From Nitrospira sp. BO4 (GTDB taxonomy: Bacteria; Nitrospirota; Nitrospiria; Nitrospirales; Nitrospiraceae): a stretch of 64,000 nucleotides of DNA. The stretch lies in assembly GCA_030144965.1 (NCBI GenBank), contig JAMPUU010000007.1:62001-126000 (forward strand), written 5' to 3'. The notes under the pieces are model-generated. The model worked only from the letters and a program-made list of their open reading frames with translations, was not told where the DNA came from and did not search any database. The position numbers were made by a program, and so were the translations under genes. Of the stretch, positions 7,807-17,173 are shown piece by piece; the stretch's first letter is position 1; every line of letters starts with the position of its first letter.

Positions 7807-10204
7807 TCACCTTGGTTGGGACGCCGGCCCTCTCTTCGTCCGCTGGTGTTTCGACGATGCGACCCCGGGCTGGTCTACGAGAATAACCACTCGGCGTATC
7901 TCGCCGCGGCAGCAGGGATCGGTGCCGCAGCAGCCGGGATGTGCGCACTGAAATCGGAACTCCACCGCGCGCATGGAGGACGAAAACGGTCCGAGCGTCA
8001 CCCCGAAGCGATGGATCGCGGCCATCACCCCGCCAGCCGGAATCATCTCGTCCGTTCGCCATGGCTCGTCAGGGTCGGCTCTCCAGATTACCCGGCCTGC
8101 ACAATTAGTCCGGATAGTCAGGCGGTCCTCGGGACGGATCGAGGCAATCGGTCGTGCGAACGTCCAGATGAGCGTATGGGGCACGATCGATTGATCGAGT
8201 GCAGTCGGTGGTTTCTGGCCAACGGCACGGTAGACTGTCTTCAGATGATTGCGAAACAGGTCATCGACCTCCGCATCGGAGTCCGAGGCCTGGTCGTCGC
8301 CGAACCACCAGAACCAGTCGCTGCCCTCGGCCGCGTAGAGTGCGTCAAAAGCCTTGCGATGACGCTCTGGAGTGGTCTTCACGCGGTCCAGGAAATCACG
8401 GGTTTCCCGCAGCAGGTCCCAAGCCCGGTTTTCTTCAGCCTCGCCGATCCAAGTGCCGAGATCGTTCCCGGGCCGCGAACCGTTTTCGTTAATCCAACTC
8501 GCCTGGAACAGGTCATACACTCGAGGCAATGCGGTCAGCGGATGTGCAGGCACTCGCCGCGCCGGATTGCCTTCGAGGTATTCGCGAAACTTGACGGTCC
8601 GGATCTCAGAATCGCCGGCCAGCGCCGCATACAGCGCATGCAGGAAGGGTCTCGCCTGCTGCGGATAGGCTCCCCAGGCATTTTCACCGTCAAGAATGAT
8701 GGACACGATCCGGTTCGGCGGATCATTGATTTGCCACGCGAACCGTTCCTTCAGTTCTCGCAAGAAGTCCGTTGCTGCCTGCCCTGGGTCCGGATAGCGC
8801 TGGTAGTGAAAGCCGATCTTGTCCGACAGAACCGTATCGCGAAAAAAGACGGCCACACCCCGTCCAGCCTCATCCTCCGCGCGATAAGCCTGGCACAACA
8901 CGTTCGGGTCTTGGACGTTGTACCCGTACTGCCCTGACCGCTCCAGCACGCCCCGGTCCGTGGCGATCCAGTGCATGCCGGTCTCGGCAAACAGCGAGAC
9001 CACTGACTGTCCGACCGCGCCCTCGGCGGGCCACATCCCCGCCGGCGGATGGCCGAACCGTTCCTGATAGAAGGTCACGGCCTGATGCACCTGCACCATC
9101 GCATCCTCCGGCCGATGAAAGCGAGTGGGATGCGTGGCGCCTTCTCGATCGATCGTGGCCTGATCGGTGTCTACGAGCAGGGGGAGGATCGGATGGTAAA
9201 AGGGCGTCGTGGAGATCTCGATTTGGCCGCGGTCTTGAAGCCGACGATGAATCGCGATCACCTGGCGCATGATCGTGAGCTGCTCGCCGACCATCTGTTC
9301 GATCTGAGTCATCGTGAAGCCCTTGCCCTGTCGGATGAGGCCAGCTACGGTGGCTGTCTCCCCGTTTGGCAGCGGCACGGGTCCTTCTTGAAACTCCGGC
9401 GCGAACCATGCCAGGTTGAACCACATCTGGAGATCGGTCAGGTCTTGGATGGTAGAGGGCTTGCCATCCCGGCGTTGTTCAAAGAGTTCCCGATAGCGAG
9501 CCCAGGGGTAGATCTGCCTGTGCCAGTCGGCCTCGAAGAACGTGGCGAGGAGTTCCTCTCGCTGGGCGGCGGACAGACGGCCCGCCGGGGTCAGGGTGAA
9601 TTCCAGGGCGCGGTCTGTCGCGCCGCGTTCAGTATAGTCCTCGAGCTGTTGGAGGAGGACGGGCGTGAGATTGATGGTGAGATGCACCTCGGGATGCTGT
9701 TCCAGCAGCGCGGCCATCGCGTAGTAATCGCGAATGGCGTGCAGGCGCACCCAGGGGAAACCGGTAGGCCCCCTGTGGTCGCGTGGCGTGCAGATCTTTG
9801 TAGAGCGGCTGGTGCTGGTGCCAGAGGATCGCAAGGTACAGCTTCGGGCTCACGACAAACAAGAAGGGCTCCCCGTCGCTGGACCCGGCCGGAGAGCTCC
9901 CTCTCAGCCAGTACTCCACCCGATCCCCGTCCGCAAACGGGCCGACGTTGAGAAACCAGTAGCTGTTGGCCTCCCGGTTGACATTCCAGGTGCCCTCCAC
10001 CTGTCCTCTCTGCACCGTGCCGTCCTGGTGCAGGACCTGATACTCGATCCAGGTTCGTTGGCCCCCCTCGATGGGCCAGGTGCCGAACTGAAGATTGACG
10101 TGCTGCCCCGCACTCACGAAAAACGGAAAGCGCGCGGCGTCAGGTGTGAGATGCCAGATGACCATGATCGTACACGCTCTCAATCCGAACGCAGTGACCT
10201 CCAT
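7807..10204 (-). pseudogene. glycoside hydrolase family 57 gene, split by a frameshift
   Basis: Together the two frames give about 800 residues of a GH57 alpha-glucan-acting enzyme (amylase or amylopullulanase group). The N-terminal part has a beta-sandwich-like segment, then LYLAILWHQHQPLYKDLHAT, the first GH57 motif. The frame changes at a CCCC run (9754-9757); removing one C joins GAYRFP to WVRLHAIRDYYAM. Downstream are further GH57 signatures: GMWPAEGAVG, with the candidate catalytic Glu, and IILDGENAWGAY. The C-terminus has a Cys cluster (CAHPGCCGTDPCC), perhaps a metal site. The gene follows the P2-type ATPase by 12 bases. The break may be real or a sequencing error, since no other damage is seen. 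Confidence 0.85.
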
Positions 10205-10216
10205 GTCTGTCCGGCT

Positions 10217-12919
10217 CTATCTGTCAGCGTTCTTTTTTGCTGCCTTCCACATTTCCATGGCGACGAGTGGCAGCATCCCAATGCCAATTGCCAGAACCCA
10301 ATGTTCAGGATCGAAGGGGGCGACCTTGAAGATGCTTTGAACCGACGGCCAGGACACAATGACGGCCTGCAGCAGCGCGGATAGCCCCACCGTGGCCAGC
10401 AACGGCTTGTTCGTCCAGAGGCCAAGCGCAAAGATCGATCGGTCCTCGCTCCGGTTATTCAGGGCATGGAAAAGCTGCGCCAGAACCATCACCGTAAAGG
10501 TCAGCGTGCGGGCCCGCTCCAGATTGAGGTCCATGCCGTAGAGGCAATACAAGAACGCCAGGAGCGTGATCACAGCGATGAAAGTTCCCTGAATAAACAG
10601 TCTCAGCAAGCGTGCCCGCGTGAGGAACTGCTCCTGTGGCGGACGAGGGGGCCGTTGCATCAAATCCGTGTCCGACGGGTCAACGGCTAAGGCCAGGGCG
10701 GGCAAGCCGTCTGTGACCAAGTTGATCCACAGAAGTTGCACCGGAAGCAGAGGGAGCGGGAGCCCGAACAGCGCCGCCAGCAACATCAGCAGAATCTCGC
10801 TGATGTTGCAGGAGAGCAGGTAGTAGACACTCTTCCGAATGTTGTCGTAAATCGCCCGGCCTTCCTCCACGGCCGCCGCAATCGACGCGAAGTTATCATC
10901 GGTTACGACCATGTCGGCGGCTTCTTTCGTCACGTCAGTGCCGGTGATCCCCATGGCAATCCCAATGTCTGCCGCTTTGAGAGCGGGGGCGTCGTTCACC
11001 CCATCGCCCGTCATCGCGACCACTGCTCCCTGTTGCTTCCACGCGCGGACGACTCGTAGTTTGTGTTCTGCTGTTACGCGCGCATAGACCGCCGCTGCCT
11101 TCACTCGATCACGCAACGCATCATCCGAGAGCTGGTTCAGCTCCGCACCTGAGATCGCTTGCTCGCCCGGCTCCATTATCCCTAGCTCTTTCGCAATAGC
11201 GACCGCCGTGTCCTTATGATCTCCGGTGATCATGACGGTTCGAATCCCAGCGGCGCGACACACCTCCACTGCCGCCTTCGCTTCCGGCCTGATCGGATCT
11301 TTCATCCCAACCAATCCCAAGAACACGAGATCGTGTTCCAGACTCTTGGCGTCATAGACGTCCGGAATCCGGTCCAGCGGCCGCATGGCCACCCCGAGGA
11401 CTCTGAGCGCTTGTGACGCAAAGCGTTGATTGTCAGCCGTGATCTCCTGGCGGATCGCATCCGTGAGCGGCTGGATTTCGCCGCCTCGCGTGAGCCAGGC
11501 TTGGCAGTCGCGCAGCAAGACATCCGGAGCGCCTTTGACAAAGGCGACTGGACCTGAGGGAGTTCGGCGCACCACTGTCATTTTCTTTCGCTCTGAGTCA
11601 AAAGGCACTTCGCCCAACCAGGGATTTTCCTGTTCAAGGTGATTCTTTGTCAGTCCGGCCTTGGCCGCGGCGACCAGCAATGCGCCCTCCGTCGGATCAC
11701 CCACGATTTGCCAGAGAAAGGCCTCCAGCCGAAGGTCGGCACCATTGCACAGCACACAGGCGCGCAAGAGCGTCATGAGTCCTGGTTGCAAAGACGGTGT
11801 CGTGGGCTCACTGTCCGACCGGATCTCCCCGACTGGCGCGTACCCTTCACCGGTTACGGTGAGGATTTCGCCTCCTTGGTACAGGGCCGTCACCGTCATT
11901 TCGTTCTTTGTGAGCGTCCCCGTCTTGTCGGAGCAGATGACTGTCGTTGAGCCCAACGTTTCGACCGCGGGCAACCGCCGGATCAAGGCGTGACGTTTCA
12001 CCATCCGCGTCACGCCTAAGGCAAGGGTGATGGTGACCACGGCGGGCAGGCCCTCAGGGATCGCCGCCACGGCCAAGCTCACCGCTGTGAGAAACATCGT
12101 CACTGCCGGGATGCCGCGCAAGATACCGAGTAAGAACACGATCATAACGATGCCGAGGGACAACCACAGCAGGGTGTGTCCCAGTTGGTCCAGCCGACGC
12201 TGAAGCGGCGTTTCCTCTTGCTCTGCCTGGGCTTCTCGGTGAATCAACGCGGCAATCTTCCCGAGCTCCGTCTGGGCTCCGGTGGCCGTCACCAGCGCGC
12301 GCCCTTTTCCGGAGACGACAATGGTCCCCATGAAGAGCATGTTATGGCGGTCACCCAAGGGCACCTCTGTTTGGGGAATCGGCTCGGCTGATTTGGCGAC
12401 CGGGGTCGATTCGCCAGTCAGCGAGGCTTCCTGTGTCTGGAGCCCCGTCGCATAGACTACGCGACTGTCTGCTGGAACACGGTCGCCCGCTTCGATCTGA
12501 ATGAGATCGCCCGGCACCACTTGACCGGCGGGGATTGCTTGTACTGTGTCATCACGGATGACCCGTGCGGTCGCCACCGAGAGTTGTTTCAGCGCCGCGA
12601 GCGACCGTTCAGCCCGGAATTCTTGTACGAAACCGAGGATCGCATTGAGTACGACGATCGCGAGAATGGCTGCCGCATCGATCCATTCCTGCAACAGACC
12701 GGACACGAGGGCGGCACCAATTAGCACCCAGACAATGAGGCTCGTGAATTGACTTAGAAAAATCTTGAGCGGTGAGGGCGGAGCTGCTTCTGGCAGTTCG
12801 TTCGGTCCAACTGTCGCCAAACGATGCTGTGCCTCGGAGGCGGTAAGCCCTGTAGCTATGTCTGATTGGAGCTCTTGCTCGAGTCGTTCAATGCTCAGCG
12901 CATGCCACGCAGCCGTCAT
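10217..12919 (-). CDS. P2-type cation-transporting ATPase (Ca2+-ATPase-like)
   Basis: 900 residues, full length for SERCA/PMR1-like bacterial P-type ATPases. It has an N-terminal cation-ATPase domain, actuator motif TGES (168-171), transmembrane ion-site motif IPEGLP (287-292), phosphorylation motif DKTGT (Asp331), nucleotide site KGAPD and hinge TGDGVNDAPALK. The IPEGLP helix and the C-terminal helix bundle (NLVTDGLPALALAVDP) indicate a P2 pump for Ca2+ or Mn2+ rather than a heavy-metal P1B pump. An AAGGAG ribosome site precedes the ATG. It follows two small lipoprotein genes and leads into GH57. Confidence 0.92.
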   Translation of the reverse strand: MTAAWHALSIERLEQELQSDIATGLTASEAQHRLATVGPNELPEAAPPSPLKIFLSQFTSLIVWVLIGAALVSGLLQEWIDAAAILAIVVLNAILGFVQEFRAERSLAALKQLSVATARVIRDDTVQAIPAGQVVPGDLIQIEAGDRVPADSRVVYATGLQTQEASLTGESTPVAKSAEPIPQTEVPLGDRHNMLFMGTIVVSGKGRALVTATGAQTELGKIAALIHREAQAEQEETPLQRRLDQLGHTLLWLSLGIVMIVFLLGILRGIPAVTMFLTAVSLAVAAIPEGLPAVVTITLALGVTRMVKRHALIRRLPAVETLGSTTVICSDKTGTLTKNEMTVTALYQGGEILTVTGEGYAPVGEIRSDSEPTTPSLQPGLMTLLRACVLCNGADLRLEAFLWQIVGDPTEGALLVAAAKAGLTKNHLEQENPWLGEVPFDSERKKMTVVRRTPSGPVAFVKGAPDVLLRDCQAWLTRGGEIQPLTDAIRQEITADNQRFASQALRVLGVAMRPLDRIPDVYDAKSLEHDLVFLGLVGMKDPIRPEAKAAVEVCRAAGIRTVMITGDHKDTAVAIAKELGIMEPGEQAISGAELNQLSDDALRDRVKAAAVYARVTAEHKLRVVRAWKQQGAVVAMTGDGVNDAPALKAADIGIAMGITGTDVTKEAADMVVTDDNFASIAAAVEEGRAIYDNIRKSVYYLLSCNISEILLMLLAALFGLPLPLLPVQLLWINLVTDGLPALALAVDPSDTDLMQRPPRPPQEQFLTRARLLRLFIQGTFIAVITLLAFLYCLYGMDLNLERARTLTFTVMVLAQLFHALNNRSEDRSIFALGLWTNKPLLATVGLSALLQAVIVSWPSVQSIFKVAPFDPEHWVLAIGIGMLPLVAMEMWKAAKKNADR

Positions 12920-12996
12920 TGTCGTGCCGCTCCTTCATGAATGGTCCCCGGTCAGCGCGGCTCCGGCCAGCTGCGCAAACCGGCTCTGAGACGGTC

Positions 12997-13341
12997 TTAC
13001 TGCATCACTCCGTGCGGTCGCATTGCGCGGTGCTCCCTCGCCAGCGCGTCCGCCTCGTCGGCCGCTTTCAGATTGTTTTGTGCAATGGCCCGACAGTGGG
13101 CGGCGTGCTGCTTGGGCTCCGTCTTCCCGTGGGGATCCGAATGCTTGTCATAGTACTCAGCCCAGGACTCCCACTGTTTGGCCTTCTCCCTCATCTCCTG
13201 CGCCTGCTGGATGTAGTAGTTGGCCAGGCCATTATGATCGTTCGCGTTGATCATCCGTTGCGTGGAAGTCTCCGCACAGCCGTCCAGCACCAACAGCAAC
13301 CCGACCGCGGATAACATCGCAACCCATCGCCCGTTCAACAT
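12997..13341 (-). CDS. small lipoprotein of the NDHxGL family (copy 1)
   Basis: 114 residues. A lipobox (LDGC, Cys about 22) follows a hydrophobic signal. The mature part is helical: NANDHNGLANYYIQQAQEMR, a Trp/Tyr-rich stretch, then AAHCRAIAQNNLKAADEADA and LAREHRAMRPHG. A paralogue at 37,838-38,191 shares NDHxGL, HC, ADEA and HR..PH, also beside a Cus-type operon. His, Cys and Met at the conserved sites could be metal ligands. The family is otherwise unknown to me. It lies downstream of a TPR lipoprotein and upstream of the P2 ATPase. Confidence 0.75.
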   Translation of the reverse strand: MLNGRWVAMLSAVGLLLVLDGCAETSTQRMINANDHNGLANYYIQQAQEMREKAKQWESWAEYYDKHSDPHGKTEPKQHAAHCRAIAQNNLKAADEADALAREHRAMRPHGVMQ

Positions 13342-13457
13342 GACAGCCCTCCTTGTTGGCAGTGAACCAGTTCACTGCACATGTGAAGAATGATGGAACG
13401 ATGCTCGCGAGCCCGGAATCCTCCGCTCCGGTTGCGACAGAGAGCCACCCTTCCGGC

Positions 13458-13886
13458 CTAGTGGCTGTGCATGTGTCCATCCGACGACATCCCCGGAGCT
13501 TCCTTGTCCGGAACCTTCACCCCTCTGAGCGGAGGCGCATCCCAAATCACCTTGTTCCCTGGCGCCAGATTCGCCGCTTTGATGAAATGCGCGTCGCCCT
13601 CTTGCATCGCTTTGAGTCGATACAGCACCAGCCCTAAGTTGTAGTGGGCTTCGGCTAGCTCCGGAGACGCGGCGATCGTCGCCTCGAAATGCCGCTTGGC
13701 ACTCTCCCACTGACTCTGCTGATAGGCGTGAACCCCTTCGTCATTGTGACGTGCCGCAGCGGAATTTGTGCCGGCGGGCGCAGGCAAGGCCATCCGCTTC
13801 GGTGTCGATTGACACCCGCTCCCTATGAACACTCCGACCAGCACCACGACCATCAATAGGTTTGTACGCTTCACCCGACCCTCCAT
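13458..13886 (-). CDS. TPR lipoprotein with His-rich C-terminal tail (copy 2)
   Basis: 142 residues. The signal ends in IGSGC (lipobox). The core has TPR-like pairs (GVHAYQQSQWESAKRHFEAT, AEAHYNLGLVLYRLKAMQEG), then NLAPGNKVIWDAPPLRGVKV and the tail SSDGHMHSH. It is closely similar in layout to copies at 4,847 and 32,510. It sits 33 bases downstream of cusA of the first Cus-type operon and is probably co-transcribed with it. Confidence 0.8.
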   Translation of the reverse strand: MEGRVKRTNLLMVVVLVGVFIGSGCQSTPKRMALPAPAGTNSAAARHNDEGVHAYQQSQWESAKRHFEATIAASPELAEAHYNLGLVLYRLKAMQEGDAHFIKAANLAPGNKVIWDAPPLRGVKVPDKEAPGMSSDGHMHSH

Positions 13887-13919
13887 TCGCTATAATTACC
13901 GGCTCACCTGCACATCCTA

Positions 13920-16900
13920 TTACTTCGCTTCTGCGGATGGCCGCATCTGGGCCTCTCGTCGCTCCTTCCACCACCGCCACATCACGTAGATGGGCGGAAT
14001 GACAAACAGCGTCAGGATCATGGCGGAGAAGACGCCGCCGACCTGCGGAGCGGCAATTCGTTTCATCACGTCGGCACCGGTGCCGGTGGCCCACATCACG
14101 GGGAATAACCCAACAACATCGACAAGCCCGATCATGGCCATGGGTCGGATGCGTTCCACCGCCCCACGATGGACGGTCTCGATGAGGTCTTGAAGTGTTC
14201 GTAGTCCCCCGGCCTCTTTTCGCCGCTTACAGGCCTCGTCGAGATAGGCCAACATCACGGCGCTGGTCTCCGCGGCCGTGCCCACGACCGTGATGAGTCC
14301 CACCCACACCGCAATGCTCATGTTGTAGTCGAGGATAGCCAGGTACCAAACCGCGCCCACCAGCGAGAGCGGCACACCCACCATCACCATGAAAGTTTTC
14401 GCGACCGATTGGAACGTGAAATAGAAGATCACGAAGATGATGATGAGCGTCAACGGCACGACGAGCTTCAGCCGCTCTTTTGCCCGCTCCATAAACTCAT
14501 ATTGACCGGACCAGACAATCGTATAGCCCGGCGGCAGTTCGACTTTTGCTGCCACAACCCGTTTGAGATCCTCCACGTATCCGCCGACATCCCGTCCCGT
14601 CATGTCGAGAAAGACGTAGCCCGCGAGCAGGCCGTTTTCGTCCCGGATCATCGGCGGCCCGTTGACGAACCGGAGCGTCGCGAGTTGCGCGAGCGGAACT
14701 TGCGCGCCGGTCGGCGTATCCACGAGCACGCGCTTCAACTTTTCAGGATCATCCCGCAACTCACGGAGATAGCGGACGTTGATCGGATAGCGCTCACGGC
14801 CCTCGATGGTGGTGGCGATATTTTCACCCCCGATGGCCGTTTCGATGATCTTTCCGACATCCATCAGCTTCAGACCATAGCGCGCGATCTCGTCACGGTT
14901 GATGTCGAAATCCAGGAAGTAGCCGCCGGACACCCGCTCTGCGTACACGCTCCGCGTGCCTGGGACATCTTTGAGCACCATCTCCAGATGCTCGCCGATC
15001 TTTTCGATTTGCTTCAGATCCGGACCAAAGATCTTGATCCCGACCGGCGTCCGAATCCCAGTCGTCAGCATGTCGATCCGCGCCTTGATCGGCATCGTCC
15101 ACGCGTTCGTCACACCAGGAATCTGGAGCGCGCGGTCCATCTCATCCACGAGTCCCTCATAGCTCAACCCTGGTCGCCACTGGTCTTTCGACTTCAGCGA
15201 CACCACCACTTCCATCATGCTGAATGGCGCCGGGTCAGTGGAGGTCTCCGCCCGTCCCGCTTTGCCGAAGACTTGTTCCACCTCGGGGAATGATCGAAGC
15301 TTCCGGTCCATCATCTGGAGCAGTCGACTGGCCTCCGTGACCGAGAGCCCGGGCAGGGTCGTGGGCATATAGAGGATCGTGCCCTCATACAGGGGCGGCA
15401 TGAACTCCGACCCCATGCGCTGGTACGCGGGGACAATGCTGAGCATGAGTCCGATGGCCAGGATCACCACGGTTCCGCGATGCAGCAACGTCCATTTCAA
15501 CAGAGGAGCATAGAGTCGCTGCAGGCTCCGACTCACAGGATGTCGTTGTTCCGGAAAGATCTTTCCGCGAATAAACGTCGGGAGGCAGGCCGGCACCAGC
15601 GTGATCGCCAGCACGGCGCACATGGCGATGGCCAGGTTGTTCGTCCAGGCCAGGGGCTTGAACATGCGACCTTCCTGGGCTTCAAGGGCAAAGATCGGGA
15701 TAAACGAAATGGCAATGACGAGGACGGAGGCAAATATAGGCGGACCGACTTCCTTGGCCGAATCAATCAGGACTTGCAGCCGATCGCCTTGTCGTCCATC
15801 CCGTTCCCACTCTTCCAAGCGCTTGTGGGCGTTGTCCACTATCACGATCGCGGCGTCAACCATGTCACCGATCGCCACGATGATGCCGCCCAGCGACATG
15901 ATGTTGATGCCGATCTCCATCAGGTACATGGGAATGAACGCGATCAGCACCGCAATCGGCAGGGTGAGGATGGGCACGATCGCGGAACGGACATGAAGCA
16001 AGAAGGCGATGATGAGCACACCCGTGACGACCAGTTCTTCCAGAAGGCTTTCGTTGGCCGTGGCGATCGATTCGTGGATCAAGTCGCTCCGATCATAGGT
16101 GCTGACGACCTTCACGCCTTTCGGCATGGAGGGTTCGATCTCCTTGAGCTTCGCCTTGACTCGTTCGATCACAGTGAGGGCGTTCTCGCCGAACCGCATA
16201 ATCACAATGCCGCCGGCGACCTCGCCTTGGCCGTTCAGTTCAACCAATCCTCGCCGCATATCCGGCCCAAGCCGAACCGTCGCCACGTCACGCAACAGAA
16301 TCGGTGTGCCGTTTTCGTTCACGGCGACCGCGATCTTTTCGATATCCTCGACTTTCTTGATGTAGCCGCGGCCACGGACCACATACTCGATCCCGGAAAA
16401 TTCCACGACACGGCCGCCCACGTCGTTGTTACTTTGGCGAATCGTTTCGACGATGGATGGAATGGACAGGCGATAGGCCGAGACCTTGGTAGGATCCAGA
16501 TTGACCTGGTACTGCCGGACGAAGCCGCCGATACTGGCCACCTCGGCCACGCCTTCCACAGCGCGCAGCCAGTACCGCAGGTACCAATCCTGGAAACTGC
16601 GCAGGGCGGCCAGATCATGCTGGCCGGTCTCATCGACCAGGGCATACTGAAAGACCCAGCCCACACCCGTCGCGTCTGGGCCGAGCTGCGGGGTGACGCC
16701 TTCCGGCATGCGTCCGGAGAGTTGATTCAGCCGCTCCAAGATACGGGAGCGCGCCCAGTAGATGTCGGTCCCGTCTTTGAACAGGATATAGACATAGGAG
16801 TAGCCAAAGTCCGAGAAGCCACGGACGACGGTGACCTTGGGCGCGGACAGCAGCGCCGTGACGATCGGATAGGTGATTTGATCTTCAACGAGATCGGGCG

Positions 16901-17069
16901 AGCGGCCCGGCCAGGTGGTGTAGACAATAACTTGCGTGTCGGAAATATCCGGCAGCGCATCAATCGGCGTTTGCCACATCGCCCATAGGCCAACGGCGGC
17001 AAACGAGAAGACGAGCAGGAAAACGATGAAGCGGTTTCTCGCGCTGAATTCGATGATTCGTTCAACCAT
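13920..17069 (-). CDS. cusA: CusA-type RND heavy-metal efflux pump (operon 1)
   Basis: 1049 residues, full length for HME-RND pumps, the proton-driven inner-membrane trimer of a tripartite exporter. TM4 carries GDMVDAAIVIVDNAHKRLE, the form found in CusA/SilA (Cu+/Ag+). Met residues in PAPFSMMEVV and RIDMLTTGIRTPVGIKI match the Met relay sites of CusA. The start is taken at 17069 (MVERIIEFSARNRF), the usual family N-terminus, rather than 14 codons upstream. It follows its membrane-fusion gene after a 104-base gap with a strong hairpin, and is followed by two small lipoprotein genes. Confidence 0.92.
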   Translation of the reverse strand: MVERIIEFSARNRFIVFLLVFSFAAVGLWAMWQTPIDALPDISDTQVIVYTTWPGRSPDLVEDQITYPIVTALLSAPKVTVVRGFSDFGYSYVYILFKDGTDIYWARSRILERLNQLSGRMPEGVTPQLGPDATGVGWVFQYALVDETGQHDLAALRSFQDWYLRYWLRAVEGVAEVASIGGFVRQYQVNLDPTKVSAYRLSIPSIVETIRQSNNDVGGRVVEFSGIEYVVRGRGYIKKVEDIEKIAVAVNENGTPILLRDVATVRLGPDMRRGLVELNGQGEVAGGIVIMRFGENALTVIERVKAKLKEIEPSMPKGVKVVSTYDRSDLIHESIATANESLLEELVVTGVLIIAFLLHVRSAIVPILTLPIAVLIAFIPMYLMEIGINIMSLGGIIVAIGDMVDAAIVIVDNAHKRLEEWERDGRQGDRLQVLIDSAKEVGPPIFASVLVIAISFIPIFALEAQEGRMFKPLAWTNNLAIAMCAVLAITLVPACLPTFIRGKIFPEQRHPVSRSLQRLYAPLLKWTLLHRGTVVILAIGLMLSIVPAYQRMGSEFMPPLYEGTILYMPTTLPGLSVTEASRLLQMMDRKLRSFPEVEQVFGKAGRAETSTDPAPFSMMEVVVSLKSKDQWRPGLSYEGLVDEMDRALQIPGVTNAWTMPIKARIDMLTTGIRTPVGIKIFGPDLKQIEKIGEHLEMVLKDVPGTRSVYAERVSGGYFLDFDINRDEIARYGLKLMDVGKIIETAIGGENIATTIEGRERYPINVRYLRELRDDPEKLKRVLVDTPTGAQVPLAQLATLRFVNGPPMIRDENGLLAGYVFLDMTGRDVGGYVEDLKRVVAAKVELPPGYTIVWSGQYEFMERAKERLKLVVPLTLIIIFVIFYFTFQSVAKTFMVMVGVPLSLVGAVWYLAILDYNMSIAVWVGLITVVGTAAETSAVMLAYLDEACKRRKEAGGLRTLQDLIETVHRGAVERIRPMAMIGLVDVVGLFPVMWATGTGADVMKRIAAPQVGGVFSAMILTLFVIPPIYVMWRWWKERREAQMRPSAEAK

Positions 17070-17111
17070 AGCTCGGTCCCCTGCGCAAGTTGAGCAGCGG
17101 GCGCAAGGCAT

Positions 17112-17159
17112 GGGGCGAGAGGCTATGGGACTGAATTCTTACCCATAGCCCAGCGCCCC
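17112..17159 (-). other. strong intercistronic hairpin between the cusB-like and cusA-like genes
   Basis: A 9-bp perfect stem (GGCTATGGG/CCCATAGCC) with a 12-base loop is extended by GGGGCG/CGCCCC across a 3x3 internal loop. It lies in the gap between the fusion-protein and pump genes. No T-run follows, so it is more likely an mRNA processing or stability element, or a dispersed intergenic repeat, than a terminator. Confidence 0.6.
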
Positions 17160-17173
17160 GCGCCTCTAGCCTG

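Noticed and set aside
9629-10204. Separate 191-residue carbohydrate-binding protein
   Set aside because: It is the N-terminal half of the GH57 gene; the first GH57 motif lies inside it and the rest continues in the next frame.
15480-16988. 502-codon plus-strand frame opposite cusA operon 1
   Set aside because: Composition (Asp/His/Arg-rich) is that of an antisense shadow. The minus strand encodes a full RND pump.
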